Counted from the stretch's first letter, positions 43,069-51,510 are shown. The stretch: 64,000 nt of DNA from Rhodococcus sp. G-MC3 (GCF_030063335.1 NZ_JASISW010000003.1:62001-126000); one strand, 5' to 3'. Program-made: numbers and translations. Notes: generated from the sequence alone by a model not told the origin.

Positions 43069-43815
43069 TTGACCACACGTGAACGGGTTGTGCTCGTGAC
43101 CGGGGCTGGGTCCGGCCTCGGACGGGCGATGGCGACGGCTCTGCTCGACGCCGACCATCATGTCGTACTGGTGGGCCGCAATACCGAAAATCTCGAGGCA
43201 ACGGCCGTCGGGCACGAGCGCGCAGTGGTCCATTCTGCCGACGTGTCCTCGGTCGAGGAAGTTCGCGAGCTGTTCGCGTCGGTGTCCGAGCAATTCGGCA
43301 GGCTTGATGTTCTGATCAACAACGCCGGGACGTTCGGCCCGTCGGGAAGTATCGACGAGATCGAACCCGAAGCGTGGAGCGCGGCCGTTGCTGCCAATCT
43401 GACGGGCGTTTTCCTCTGCGCACGGGAAGCGGTTCGGATCATGAAGGCGCAGGATCCTCGCGGCGGCCGCATCATCAACAACGGCTCGATCTCGGCGCAC
43501 ACCCCGAGGCCGGGGAGCGTTGCGTACACCGCGACCAAGCACGGGGTAACAGGTCTGACCAAGTCGATTTCGCTCGACGGTCGGGACTTCGACATCTGTT
43601 GCAGTCAGATCGATATCGGCAATGCGGCCACCGACATGACCGCGGGTATCGGACGCGCTGCCAAGCAAGCCGACGGGACATTTCGACCGGAACCGACATT
43701 CGACCCCCGGCATGTCGCGGACACCGTCGTGCACCTGATCGATCTGCCGCTCGATGTCAACGTCCCGACGCTGACGATCATGGCGAACCGGATGCCCTAC
43801 GTAGGGCGCGGCTGA
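43069..43815 (+). CDS. Short-chain dehydrogenase/reductase
   Basis: A 248-residue SDR with TGAGSGLG (residues 12-19), NNAG near 89, the catalytic Ser in NGSISAHTPR, and YTATK. Cys pairs (DICCSQ) lie in the substrate region. It starts at TTG with a strong ribosome site. Divergence from LysR suggests substrate-induced control. It may act with the truncated cyclase in the same former pathway. Confidence 0.86.
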   Translation: MTTRERVVLVTGAGSGLGRAMATALLDADHHVVLVGRNTENLEATAVGHERAVVHSADVSSVEEVRELFASVSEQFGRLDVLINNAGTFGPSGSIDEIEPEAWSAAVAANLTGVFLCAREAVRIMKAQDPRGGRIINNGSISAHTPRPGSVAYTATKHGVTGLTKSISLDGRDFDICCSQIDIGNAATDMTAGIGRAAKQADGTFRPEPTFDPRHVADTVVHLIDLPLDVNVPTLTIMANRMPYVGRG

Positions 43816-43858
43816 GGAAGCGCGGACGTCCCGGCTCGGCCCGCTACTCTGGATCGTC

Positions 43859-44134
43859 ATGAGCGCCGAGGAGATGCCAGCGGAAAGTGATCGTCACGAT
43901 TCCACGCGCGAGGCAATTGCAGTGATGACAGCGTGGGCCGACGGCGCGGACGGCGTGGTGTTTTCGGCCGAACAGATCATGCGAATCGCCGAAGAGGACG
44001 ACGACGGCATTTCGACGCTGGTCAGTGGACTCGTGAACCTGGCCGGAATTCTGCTGGTCGAACACCAACAGGTGACGGGCCGGGAACCGGCTCGAACGTT
44101 GCAGGCAGTGGCCGCGAAACTGAGTGAGTTGTAG
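43859..44134 (+). CDS. Small acidic protein of unknown function
   Basis: A 91-residue, strongly acidic helical protein (MSAEEMPAESDRHDS, IAEEDDDGISTLVSGLVNLAG). It has no signal or clear membrane segment. The frame is open with typical third-position GC. It lies 43 bases after the SDR. I do not recognise a family. Confidence 0.55.
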   Translation: MSAEEMPAESDRHDSTREAIAVMTAWADGADGVVFSAEQIMRIAEEDDDGISTLVSGLVNLAGILLVEHQQVTGREPARTLQAVAAKLSEL

Positions 44135-44163
44135 CAGTTCCGGTCTCGTTTGTTGCATTGAGT

Positions 44164-44189
44164 GTTTCCATTCGACGTTTCCATTCGAC
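44164..44189. repeat. 13-bp perfect tandem duplication
   Basis: GTTTCCATTCGAC occurs twice head to tail (44164-44176 and 44177-44189). The second copy supplies the -35 part of the promoter listed next, so the duplication offers a second GTTT at non-ideal spacing. Confidence 0.8.
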
Positions 44190-44200
44190 CAGGCCGGGTA
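44177..44200 (+). promoter_or_regulatory. SigF/SigB-type promoter upstream of the CsbD-like gene
   Basis: GTTT (44177-44180), 15 bases, then GGGTA (44196-44200) matches the actinobacterial SigF consensus GTTT-N15-17-GGGTA exactly. The gene 200 bases downstream encodes a CsbD-like stress protein, a class under general-stress sigma control in Bacillus. The 5' untranslated region would be about 190 bases. Confidence 0.6.
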
Positions 44201-44399
44201 CAGAGAGCTGGATTCGATCACCGTCGAAACGCCGACTGTGGTCGATACGTATGTACAACCAGTCGTCGCCGCGCGTGATGTGCTGTAGATCACTACATGT
44301 CGACGTTCGTGTGCGACGACGAGATCCGACCAACCTTTCGACGGTGACGCGCCAATCGGCCGAACCCCGAAACATCAGACGACTGCAAAGGAGCAGGCA

Positions 44400-44966
44400 A
44401 TGGCCGACTTCATCGACAAGGCACAGCACAAGGCCGAAGAACTCGCGGGCGAGGCAAAAGAGGAAGCCGGAAGGGCGACCGATAACGACGACCTCCGCAG
44501 CGACGGGGCTTCGGACAAGGTGAAGGCCAATGCTCACCAGGCTGCGGACAAGATCTCCGACGGCTCCGAGACGGTAGCCGACATGGTCTCCGAGGGCGCC
44601 CACGCTGCGCGCGAGACGGTCTCCCAAACTGCAGACGAGGCCGCAGTTGGGGCATCCGACGCGCTCGACACAGCCAAGGAGACAGCCTCGAAGATCGCCG
44701 ATACCGCCACCACCACCGCGTCGGAAGCCGTCGACACGGTTTCCGATCTCGCGGACAAGGCAGCGTCGAACGCTCGCCAGTACGACGTCCACGACGCGGT
44801 CGAGACAGCCAAGTCACCGCAGTTCGCTGTCATTGCCGCTGCTGTCGTCGGCGCGGCGGTAGTTACCGTGGTGCTTCGCCGTCGCAATCGTCGTCGCGAC
44901 ATCCCGCAGGTTCTGGCGCAAGCGCCTCGCGCAGTGCGCAAGCTTGCCGAAGCCGCCCGCGGCTGA
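44400..44966 (+). CDS. CsbD-like stress protein with amphipathic repeats and C-terminal membrane anchor
   Basis: A 188-residue protein. The start MADFIDKAQHKAEELAGEAKE has CsbD/YjbJ character. Residues 20-135 are Ala/Asp/Lys/Thr-rich and periodic (ETASKIADTATTTASEAVDTVSD broken into similar 11-mer-like units), as in LEA or apolipoprotein-like proteins that form amphipathic helices. Residues about 141-158 (FAVIAAAVVGAAVVTVVL) form one membrane segment, followed by RRRNRRR, so the helix domain would lie at the opposite membrane face to this basic tail. AAGGAG lies upstream of ATG 44400. A membrane-protecting stress role is inferred. Confidence 0.75.
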   Translation: MADFIDKAQHKAEELAGEAKEEAGRATDNDDLRSDGASDKVKANAHQAADKISDGSETVADMVSEGAHAARETVSQTADEAAVGASDALDTAKETASKIADTATTTASEAVDTVSDLADKAASNARQYDVHDAVETAKSPQFAVIAAAVVGAAVVTVVLRRRNRRRDIPQVLAQAPRAVRKLAEAARG

Positions 44967-44986
44967 GTCCCGGCAGCGCAGTACAT

Positions 44987-45027
44987 CGCGTCCGTCCGGC
45001 ACTCGAGGGGGGTGTCGGACGGACGCG
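44987..45027 (+). terminator. Hairpin terminator after the CsbD-like gene
   Basis: A perfect 12-bp stem, CGCGTCCGTCCG (44987-44998) with CGGACGGACGCG (45016-45027). The 17-base loop can extend the stem by CAC/GTG pairing. It begins 21 bases after the stop and precedes the YihY gene by 45 bases. Confidence 0.75.
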
Positions 45028-45071
45028 TCATGAAATATCAGGAGCTATGACGTGAGCGTTGGAATCGACCG

Positions 45072-46022
45072 ATGATGGTCACCCGAGTAGACGAGTTCCA
45101 GCGCAGGCATCCGTCGGCAGGATTTCCGCTCGCAGTGATCTACAAATTTCTCGACGACCGAGGCGGCTACCTTGCCGCGTTGATCGCGTACTACGCCTTC
45201 CTGTCGCTGTTTCCGCTGCTCTTGCTGTTCACTACGCTCCTGGGAATTGTCCTCTCCGGTAATCAGGAGCTGCAGGCGCAGATTCTCGATTCCGCGATGA
45301 GCCAAATTCCCGTGATCGGCGATCAACTGGGCCAACCGGATCGCCTCAGTGGCGGAGTCACCGCGATCGTGATCGGCGTCGTCGGATCGCTCTACGGTGG
45401 CCTCGGAATATCGCTTGCGGTGCAATACGCGATGAACACAGCGTGGTCGGTGCCGCGCAACGAGCAACCCGACCCACTGCGAGCGCGGCTGCGGGGTCTG
45501 CTCTTGCTCTCCACCACCGGGTCCGCGATCATCGGCCTGACCGTTCTCAACGGTATTGCATCTTCAGGAGTATTCGGTTTCGCCGGAGGCGCCCTGGCGT
45601 TGGTCGGCGCAGTCGTTGTCAATGCCCTCGTCTTCTCGGCGGCGTTCACAATCGGGACGGCCCGTGCATTGACCATCCGCGACGTTCTCCCCGGCGCCAT
45701 CATCGCCGCAGTGATCTGGCAGGCTCTGCAATCGTTCGGCGGTATCTATATTCGCTACGTGGTGGGCAACGTCAGCACCAGCAACGGTATCTTCGCGATC
45801 GTTCTCGGGCTGCTCGGATTCTTATACGTCGCATCGATGCTCGTCGTGCTCTGTATCGAGATCAATGCCGTTCGGGTCGATCATCTGTATCCCCGTGCGC
45901 TCCTGACGCCGTTCACCGACAACGTCGAACTCACCGAGGGCGACAGGAATTCCTACACCGGCCAAGCGGAAGCGCAGCGCAACAAAGGTTTCCAGGACAT
46001 CGTCGTGACCTACGATCAGTAA
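45072..46022 (+). CDS. YihY/BrkB-family membrane protein
   Basis: A 316-residue protein with about six membrane segments and the family hallmark GGYLAALIAYYAFLSLFPLLLL at residues 31-52. IRYVVGNVSTSNGIFAIVLGLL sits near the end, as in the UPF0761/BrkB family. The C-terminus is a hydrophilic tail of 40 residues. Function in the family is not settled (transport or envelope). The start could be the first or second Met. Confidence 0.82.
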   Translation: MMVTRVDEFQRRHPSAGFPLAVIYKFLDDRGGYLAALIAYYAFLSLFPLLLLFTTLLGIVLSGNQELQAQILDSAMSQIPVIGDQLGQPDRLSGGVTAIVIGVVGSLYGGLGISLAVQYAMNTAWSVPRNEQPDPLRARLRGLLLLSTTGSAIIGLTVLNGIASSGVFGFAGGALALVGAVVVNALVFSAAFTIGTARALTIRDVLPGAIIAAVIWQALQSFGGIYIRYVVGNVSTSNGIFAIVLGLLGFLYVASMLVVLCIEINAVRVDHLYPRALLTPFTDNVELTEGDRNSYTGQAEAQRNKGFQDIVVTYDQ

Positions 46023-46123
46023 ACAGTCCAGAATTCTTCGTCAGTCGTGTCGAGAACCGCCGTCTTGCTTCGTCCCAGGGGTGAATGCAGCAAGAATGGC
46101 TGCAACGACCGAAGGGGACCATC

Positions 46124-46531
46124 ATGGCGAAGTACCTGTTTCTCAAGCACTACCGCGGGGCTCCCGACTCGATCAACGGGGTGCCGATGGATCAGTGGAC
46201 ACCTGCGGAGGTCGACGATCACATGCAGTACATGAACGATTTCGCAGACAAGCTGCGGACCACCGGCGAGTTCGTCAGCAGTCAGGCGCTGCGGCCAGAG
46301 GGGACGTTCGTCCGCTATGACGGCGAGGGCAAGCCTCCGGTCACGGACGGCCCGTTTGCGGAGACCAAGGACCTGATCGCCGGGTGGATGATCATCGACG
46401 TCGACACCTATGAGCGAGCACTCGAACTGGCAGGGGAGTTGTCGGCCGCGCCCGGCGCGAACGGCAAGCCGATTCACGAGTGGCTAGAGGTGCGCCCGCT
46501 CATGGGTAACCCGATGACGATCAACGAATAA
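46124..46531 (+). CDS. YCII/DGPF-domain protein, partner of ECF42 sigma
   Basis: A 135-residue protein of the YCII-related family with the diagnostic TDGPFAETKD near residue 85. Genes of this DGPF family lie beside ECF42-type sigma factors in many actinobacteria, as here. AAGGGGA upstream supports ATG 46124 over an in-frame start 13 codons earlier. The sigma gene begins at the base following its TAA. Confidence 0.85.
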   Translation: MAKYLFLKHYRGAPDSINGVPMDQWTPAEVDDHMQYMNDFADKLRTTGEFVSSQALRPEGTFVRYDGEGKPPVTDGPFAETKDLIAGWMIIDVDTYERALELAGELSAAPGANGKPIHEWLEVRPLMGNPMTINE

Positions 46532-47669
46532 GTGGACGAGCTTCTGCTGCGGGATCTCATTCCCGCAGTGATCGGCGTTCTCACCCGTCGCGGATTGGAT
46601 TTCGCGACGGCTGAGGACGCCGTGCAGGAGGCACTGATCCAGGCAACTGCGGCATGGCGGGAGAAGATGCCGTCAGATCCGAAGGGCTGGCTCGTCACCG
46701 TCGCCTGGCGCAAGTTCCTCGACGCTCACCGTGCCGAAACGGCACGTCGCGATCGTGAGCAGCGGACGTGGGCCGAGCCTGCACCTGGACCGTCGGAGAT
46801 CGCCGACGACACCCTGCATCTCTTCTTCTTGTGCGCATCCGTCGCTGACGCCCGCATCGGCGGTAGCTCTCACGTTGCGCGCGGTCGGGGGACTCACCAC
46901 CAAGCAGATCGCCGAAGCCTATTTGGTGCCGGAATCGACGATGGCTCAACGAATCAGCCGGGCCAAGAAGACGGTTGCCGATGTGAGGTTCGACCGCCAC
47001 GGTGATCTCGCGACGGTTCTGCGAGTGCTCTACCTGGTGTTCAACGAGGGTTACACGGGCGACGTCGACCTTTCGGCCGAGGCGATTCGGCTCACTCGCC
47101 AGGTCGAATCCATGACCGACGACGAGGAGACCTGCGGGCTGCTGGCGCTGATGCTGCTGCATCACGCGAGACGAAGTGCACGCACTCGCCCCGACGGCAG
47201 CCTCGTTCCACTTGCCGAGCAGGATCGGTCCCGGTGGGACACCACACTCATCGCGGAAGGTGTTGTGGTCTTGCAGAATGCACTGCGACGCGACCGCCTC
47301 GGAGAGTTTCAGGCCCAGGCAGCGATCGCGGCGTTGCATGCCGATGCGCCACGCGCCGAGGAGACCGATTGGGTGCAGATTGTCGAATGGTACGACGAGT
47401 TGGCGCGAATATCGGAAAGCCCTGTGGTGCAGTTGAATCGGGCTGTGGCGATCGGCGAGGCCGATGGTGCATCGGCAGGTCTTTCAGCGCTACGCGACGT
47501 CGACCCGACGGTTCCTCGTCATTGCGCCGCATCCGCCTATCTTCACGAGAAGGCCGGTGACGCCGAGGCTGCCGCCCGGTTGTACACCGAAGCCGCAGAG
47601 CGCGCCCCGAACCTTGCCGAACGTCACCATCTGACGATGCAGGCAGCGCGACTACGCGACGGGCTGTGA
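46532..47669 (+). pseudogene. ECF42-type RNA polymerase sigma factor, one frameshift
   Basis: GTG 46532 directly follows the DGPF gene. The first frame has region 2 (RRGLDFATAEDAVQEALIQATAAW, then GWLVTVAWRKFLDAHR) up to DDTLHLFFLCA. One base appears missing near 46834-46838, because the other frame resumes as AHPSLTPASAVALTLRAVGGL, region 4 of sigma, followed by the long ECF42 C-terminal domain (LYLVFNEGY, HARRSAR, DWVQIVEWYDEL, LHEKAGDAEAAARLYTEAAE). Restored length is about 379 residues. ECF42 proteins carry this extension in place of an anti-sigma partner. Either the system is dead here or a base was lost in sequencing. Confidence 0.8.
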
Positions 47670-47693
47670 TTCTGACGGGGCTGTGATTCTGAA
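47662..47693. repeat. Tandem duplication across the sigma gene stop codon
   Basis: GGGCTGTGATTCTGA occurs at 47662-47676 and 47679-47693 (period 17), with a third partial GGGGCTG after it. The first copy contains the TGA stop of the ECF42 frame, so the second is outside the gene. Confidence 0.7.
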
Positions 47694-47715
47694 GGGGCTG
47701 CCGAAAAACGTCCGG

Positions 47716-48270
47716 TCAGACAATGATGCCGGTCAAGTACCGCGTGAGTGTCGGACCGACCCATTCGACAACCTCGGCGTGCGTCATCTTCACCAGGGGC
47801 GGGACGCGCAGCACGTAACGCGAGAACGCGAGTCCGAGTATCTGGGATCCGGCGAGTGCGGCCCTATCACCATGGCGATCGGGCGTGATCGCAGTGAGCG
47901 CGGGGGAGACCTGATCGACGAATACTGCCAGCATCGTCTGTGCTGCAACCGAACTCGTGGCCGATGCGCGGAGCAGCGACAGGAAGGTGCCGTCGTCCTC
48001 CCAGACATCGAAGAACGTAGGCATCAGGGCTGCGGCGAGATCCTCGGGTGCGAGACCCCGTAGATCGGGTAGCCGAAGCTCGAAGGTCGCGGCTTCGGCG
48101 AACAGGGCGTCCTTGGTCTTGAAGTAGCGAACGACCATGGCGGCGTCGACTCCGACGTCGCCTGCGACGGCTCGCATCGTCGTGCGTTCGTAGCCTTCGG
48201 CGCCGAACCGAATGCGCGCGGCGTCGAGGATCGCTGCACGTGTGGTCTCTGCTGAGCGGATTCGGGACAT
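47716..48270 (-). CDS. TetR-family transcriptional regulator
   Basis: A 184-residue regulator whose helix-turn-helix reads TTMRAVAGDVGVDAAMVVRYFKTKDALF. ATG 48270 is the conserved start (MSRIRSAETTRAAILDAARI). The C-terminal domain is of the TetR_C type with LSLLRASATS. It is divergent from the FAD monooxygenase, with two identical palindromes between, and most likely represses both genes until a phenolic substrate binds. Confidence 0.86.
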   Translation of the reverse strand: MSRIRSAETTRAAILDAARIRFGAEGYERTTMRAVAGDVGVDAAMVVRYFKTKDALFAEAATFELRLPDLRGLAPEDLAAALMPTFFDVWEDDGTFLSLLRASATSSVAAQTMLAVFVDQVSPALTAITPDRHGDRAALAGSQILGLAFSRYVLRVPPLVKMTHAEVVEWVGPTLTRYLTGIIV

Positions 48271-48283
48271 GGCCCCCAGCGTA

Positions 48284-48344
48284 GTCAACACTCGTTGACC
48301 TGACGGCAGGTTAGGTCTAACGTCGGAAGTCAACAACCGTTGAC
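48284..48344. promoter_or_regulatory. Two GTCAAC-N4-GTTGAC operators
   Basis: GTCAAC-actc-GTTGAC (48284-48299) and GTCAAC-aacc-GTTGAC (48329-48344) are perfect palindromes with the same arms. Their centres are 45 bp apart. One lies 14 bases from the TetR start and the other 20 bases from the monooxygenase start, so each covers one promoter. Confidence 0.8.
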
Positions 48345-48363
48345 CGACAACCAGGAGTTCGTC

Positions 48364-49803
48364 ATGGATCATGCAGACGTCATCGTCGTAGGAGCTGGAC
48401 CCGCAGGATGCATGCTCGCGGGGGAGCTCGCCTCTGCCGGTCGATCTGTGCTCGTCCTCGACAAGCATTCGGCTCTCTCTCCTCTGAGCAGGGCGTTCGG
48501 GGTTCATGCCCGCACCCTGGAGGTGCTCGATTCCCGGGGAATGGCCGATGAACTACTGACCACCGGCGCCCGGGTGGGCGGGTTGAAACTGTGGAACGAC
48601 ACCACGCTCGACCTCACGGTTCTACCGTCGAAGTACCCCTTCCTGCTTTCGACGCCGCAGACCAACGTCGATTCGCTGCTCGAGCGCTACGCCCGAGGCG
48701 CGGGTGCGCAGATACGCCGGGGCGTCACCGTGACGGGCGTCGAGCAGAACGATGCCGGTGCGCGCGTACACGGAACCACCGCCCGAGGCGAGGCAACGAC
48801 GTGGTCTGCGGACTACGTCGTGGGCGCCGACGGTGTGCGAAGCGTCGTGCGCGAGGCCATCGGGCAAGAGTTTCACGGACGGGCACTGTTGCAATCGATC
48901 ATGCTGGCAGACGTGACACTGGCGAACCCGCCGCAGGGAGTCATCAACATCGACGCGGGCCGCGATTGCTTTGCGTTCGTTGCACCGTTCGGCGACGGGT
49001 GGTACCGAGTGATCACCTGGGACCGTGCCGACACATCGAGCGACGAGGACCCGATCGATGAAACGTCGATGCGTGATGTTCTCACCCGAGCTCTGGGCAC
49101 GGATTTCGGGTGGACGGACGTACGCTGGACCTCGCGATTCCGCTGCGATGAGAGGCAAGTCGATCAGTACCGGATCGGGCGAGTACTACTCGTCGGCGAT
49201 GCTGCCCACGTGCATTCCCCTGCGGGAGCGCAGGGGATGAACACGGGAATCCAGGATTCGTTCAACCTGGGGTGGAAGCTTGCCGCTGTTCTCGGCGGAG
49301 CGGACGAGTCGATACTCGATACCTATCAATCCGAGCGGCATCCGGTTGGAAAGCTTGTGCTGAAGACATCCGGTGCGACCATCCGCATGCTTCTGCTGAA
49401 GTCGCGGGTCGCACAGTGGGTGCGGAATCATGTCATCGGCAAGGCGCTTCGAACACCGCGCATCGCTACCAGGATCGCCGCAATGTTCTCCGGGGTAGCA
49501 ATCGAGTACGGGCACGGCGGCCCACATCGACTGATCGGGACCCGAGCGCCCCAGGACGAGGGGCTCGCCGAGGCGCTGCGAGCCGGGCGTTTCGTGCTTG
49601 TCTGCCAAACCAACGATCCTGATGTTGTTTTCGAGGGGCCTGTCCTACGGGTGCCGGGAGATGGTCCGGCGCTGCTGGTCCGTCCGGACGGCTACGTAGC
49701 GTGGGCCGGTTCGATTGCTTCGGGTGCCGCAGGCGCCGGGGGGTGGCACGACGCGCTCTCGCAGTGGGGTGGTCAGCGCCCGGCGCACTCGCGTGCGCTC
49801 TAG
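48364..49803 (+). CDS. FAD-dependent aromatic monooxygenase (PheA/TfdB/MhpA type)
   Basis: A 479-residue flavoprotein hydroxylase. The FAD motif is GAGPAG (residues 9-14), the DG motif is VVGADGVRSVVR, and the second FAD motif is VLLVGDAAHVHSPAGAQGMNTGIQDSFNLGWKL broken here as GDAAHVHSPAG plus GMNTGIQD. A thioredoxin-like C-terminal domain is present but short. AGGAG lies 8 bases before ATG 48364. It hydroxylates a phenolic ring with NAD(P)H and O2, or inactivates an aromatic drug (rifampicin monooxygenases share this fold). TetR control is likely. Confidence 0.85.
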   Translation: MDHADVIVVGAGPAGCMLAGELASAGRSVLVLDKHSALSPLSRAFGVHARTLEVLDSRGMADELLTTGARVGGLKLWNDTTLDLTVLPSKYPFLLSTPQTNVDSLLERYARGAGAQIRRGVTVTGVEQNDAGARVHGTTARGEATTWSADYVVGADGVRSVVREAIGQEFHGRALLQSIMLADVTLANPPQGVINIDAGRDCFAFVAPFGDGWYRVITWDRADTSSDEDPIDETSMRDVLTRALGTDFGWTDVRWTSRFRCDERQVDQYRIGRVLLVGDAAHVHSPAGAQGMNTGIQDSFNLGWKLAAVLGGADESILDTYQSERHPVGKLVLKTSGATIRMLLLKSRVAQWVRNHVIGKALRTPRIATRIAAMFSGVAIEYGHGGPHRLIGTRAPQDEGLAEALRAGRFVLVCQTNDPDVVFEGPVLRVPGDGPALLVRPDGYVAWAGSIASGAAGAGGWHDALSQWGGQRPAHSRAL

Positions 49804-49811
49804 CTGTTGTC

Positions 49812-50273
49812 TTACTTTTTGTGCTGCATATCTGTGCGTATGTCGCTGAATGCGCGCCCGATCACCCTGACGTCGTCTTTGCCGAGAGCGTCGAACATGC
49901 ACGCGCGGACGGTCGCAACGTGTCCTGGACTCGATTCGGCGAGCTTGTTCGCTCCGGCGTCGGTCAGTTGGGCCAAGGTGCCGCGCTTGTCGTCCTCGCA
50001 GAGCACGCGCTGCGCCCATCCGGCGTCCACGAGTCGCGTCACCGCGCGCGTTACCCCGCCGCGCGTGGTGGTGACGGCGTCGGCGAGATCGCTCATCCTC
50101 ATTCGGCGGTCCGGAGCCTCTGACAACAGCACCAGTAGTTCGAAATCGGTGAACGAGATGTTCGAGTCACGGCTGAGCTGCCGATCGAGCGTCTGCAACA
50201 AGAGTCGCGTCGCGTCGAGGTAGGCCCGCCACGCCAACTGTTCTTCGTCGTCGAGCCAGTTCGGTGTGTCCAT
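49812..50273 (-). CDS. MarR-family transcriptional regulator
   Basis: A 153-residue winged-helix protein with MRMSDLADAVTTTRGGVTRAVTRLV as recognition region and the wing CEDDKRGTLAQLTDAG. ATG 50273 is chosen over an in-frame start 11 codons upstream that overlaps the promoter repeats. It is divergent from the VOC-WrbA-pirin operon and probably controls it. Confidence 0.85.
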   Translation of the reverse strand: MDTPNWLDDEEQLAWRAYLDATRLLLQTLDRQLSRDSNISFTDFELLVLLSEAPDRRMRMSDLADAVTTTRGGVTRAVTRLVDAGWAQRVLCEDDKRGTLAQLTDAGANKLAESSPGHVATVRACMFDALGKDDVRVIGRAFSDIRTDMQHKK

Positions 50274-50293
50274 ACCAAGACCATAGCCGATTG

Positions 50294-50336
50294 GTTGACA
50301 AAGCAACTATATTCGGTAATGTAGTTGACGGAGCAA
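50294..50336 (+). promoter_or_regulatory. Promoter with direct operator repeats for the VOC-WrbA-pirin operon
   Basis: TTGACA (50295-50300), 16 bases, TAATGT (50317-50322) form a plausible promoter. GTTGACAAAGCAA (50294-50306) and GTTGACGGAGCAA (50324-50336) are near-identical direct repeats 30 bp apart that bracket it. The first covers the -35 box and the second the start-site region, a placement suited to repression by the adjacent MarR protein. Confidence 0.6.
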
Positions 50337-50366
50337 TCAACGAGTCGTTCGAGGAGAGGTCGGCCA

Positions 50367-50879
50367 ATGAGCATCACCGCAGCCGAGCAAGAGCGTTCCG
50401 ATCATTTCGAAGCGCAGCGCGAAAGGCTTCGTGCCGAGTACTTGACTTCGCCCGAATCACGCCCGCAGTCGTCGGCGCGCGGGCTGCACCACACGGCTCT
50501 CGTCAGCAGCGACGTCCAACGAACCGTTGAGTTCTACCAGGGGCTTCTCGAGTTCCCGCTGACGGAACTGATCGAAAACCGCGACTACCCCGGCTCCTCG
50601 CACTTCTTCTTCGACATCGGCAACGGCAATCTGCTTGCCTTCTTCGACTTTCCCGGACTCGACGCCGGTCCGTACCGGGAAGTCCTTGGCGGACTCCATC
50701 ATGTAGCCATCAGTGTGGAACCCACGCGGTGGGAAGCGTTGCGCGTCAAGCTCGTCGACGCCGGAATCGAACTCGCCGAGCACAGCGACGTGTCCCTCTA
50801 CTTTCGCGATCCCGATGGCGCCCGGATCGAACTCATCGCCGACCCGCTCGGTGAAATGTACGGCTCCAAAGTTCTCTGA
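50367..50879 (+). CDS. VOC-superfamily (glyoxalase/dioxygenase-like) protein
   Basis: A 170-residue protein with the vicinal-oxygen-chelate fold: GLHHTALVSSDVQRTVEFYQGLLEF (split here as GLHHTALVS and VEFYQGLLEF), GGLHHVAISV, and LYFRDPDGARIELI with the metal Glu. The first 40 residues are an Arg/Glu-rich helix before the fold. GAGGAGAGG precedes ATG 50367. It probably isomerises or cleaves a reactive quinone or thiol adduct; followed by WrbA and pirin, the operon looks like quinone/electrophile defence. Confidence 0.83.
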   Translation: MSITAAEQERSDHFEAQRERLRAEYLTSPESRPQSSARGLHHTALVSSDVQRTVEFYQGLLEFPLTELIENRDYPGSSHFFFDIGNGNLLAFFDFPGLDAGPYREVLGGLHHVAISVEPTRWEALRVKLVDAGIELAEHSDVSLYFRDPDGARIELIADPLGEMYGSKVL

Positions 50880-50910
50880 CCACAGCACTTTCAGTGAAGG
50901 GACTCTTGAT

Positions 50911-51510
50911 ATGACCAAGCTCGCCATTCTGTACTACTCTGCGACCGGTCACGGCTCCGCGATGGCCGACCGTCTGGCCGCCGCCGCCGAGACTGCAGGC
51001 GCGGAAGTTCGAGTGCGGCACATCGCCGAAACTCGTGATCCGTCGACGTTCGCGGAGAACCCCGCGTGGTCGGCCAACTATGAGGCGACCAAGAACAAGC
51101 CTGCTGCCACCGGCGACGACATAGTCTGGGCCGACGCGGTCATCTTCGGCTCACCCACTCGTTTCGGCAGCACTGCAAGCCAATTCCAGGCGTTCATGGA
51201 TTCGCTCGGTGGATTGTGGGCGCAGGGCAAGCTTGCCGACAAGGTTTACGCGGCTTTCACGTCGAGCCAGACTGCGCACGGTGGTCAGGAATCGACTCTT
51301 CTCGGCCTGTACACGTCGTTGATGCACTTCGGCGGAATTTTGGTTCCCCCGGGATACACCGACGCGCTGAAGTTCACCGACGGAAATCCCTACGGCGTCG
51401 GCCATGTCACCGGGCCGAACAATCAGAACGAGCTGGACGACGCCGCACTCGCCGCGCTCGATCACCTCGCGACTCGCGTGGTGACCATCGCGGGCAAATT
51501 CAACAGCTGA
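50911..51510 (+). CDS. WrbA-like NAD(P)H:quinone oxidoreductase (flavodoxin fold)
   Basis: A 199-residue flavodoxin-fold protein. The FMN phosphate loop is YYSATGHGSAMA (residues 8-19). GSPTRFGSTASQFQAFMDS and TSSQTAHGGQESTLL are WrbA signatures. GAAGGGA lies upstream of ATG 50911. WrbA reduces quinones by two electrons to avoid semiquinone radicals, in keeping with a redox-stress operon. Confidence 0.88.
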   Translation: MTKLAILYYSATGHGSAMADRLAAAAETAGAEVRVRHIAETRDPSTFAENPAWSANYEATKNKPAATGDDIVWADAVIFGSPTRFGSTASQFQAFMDSLGGLWAQGKLADKVYAAFTSSQTAHGGQESTLLGLYTSLMHFGGILVPPGYTDALKFTDGNPYGVGHVTGPNNQNELDDAALAALDHLATRVVTIAGKFNS

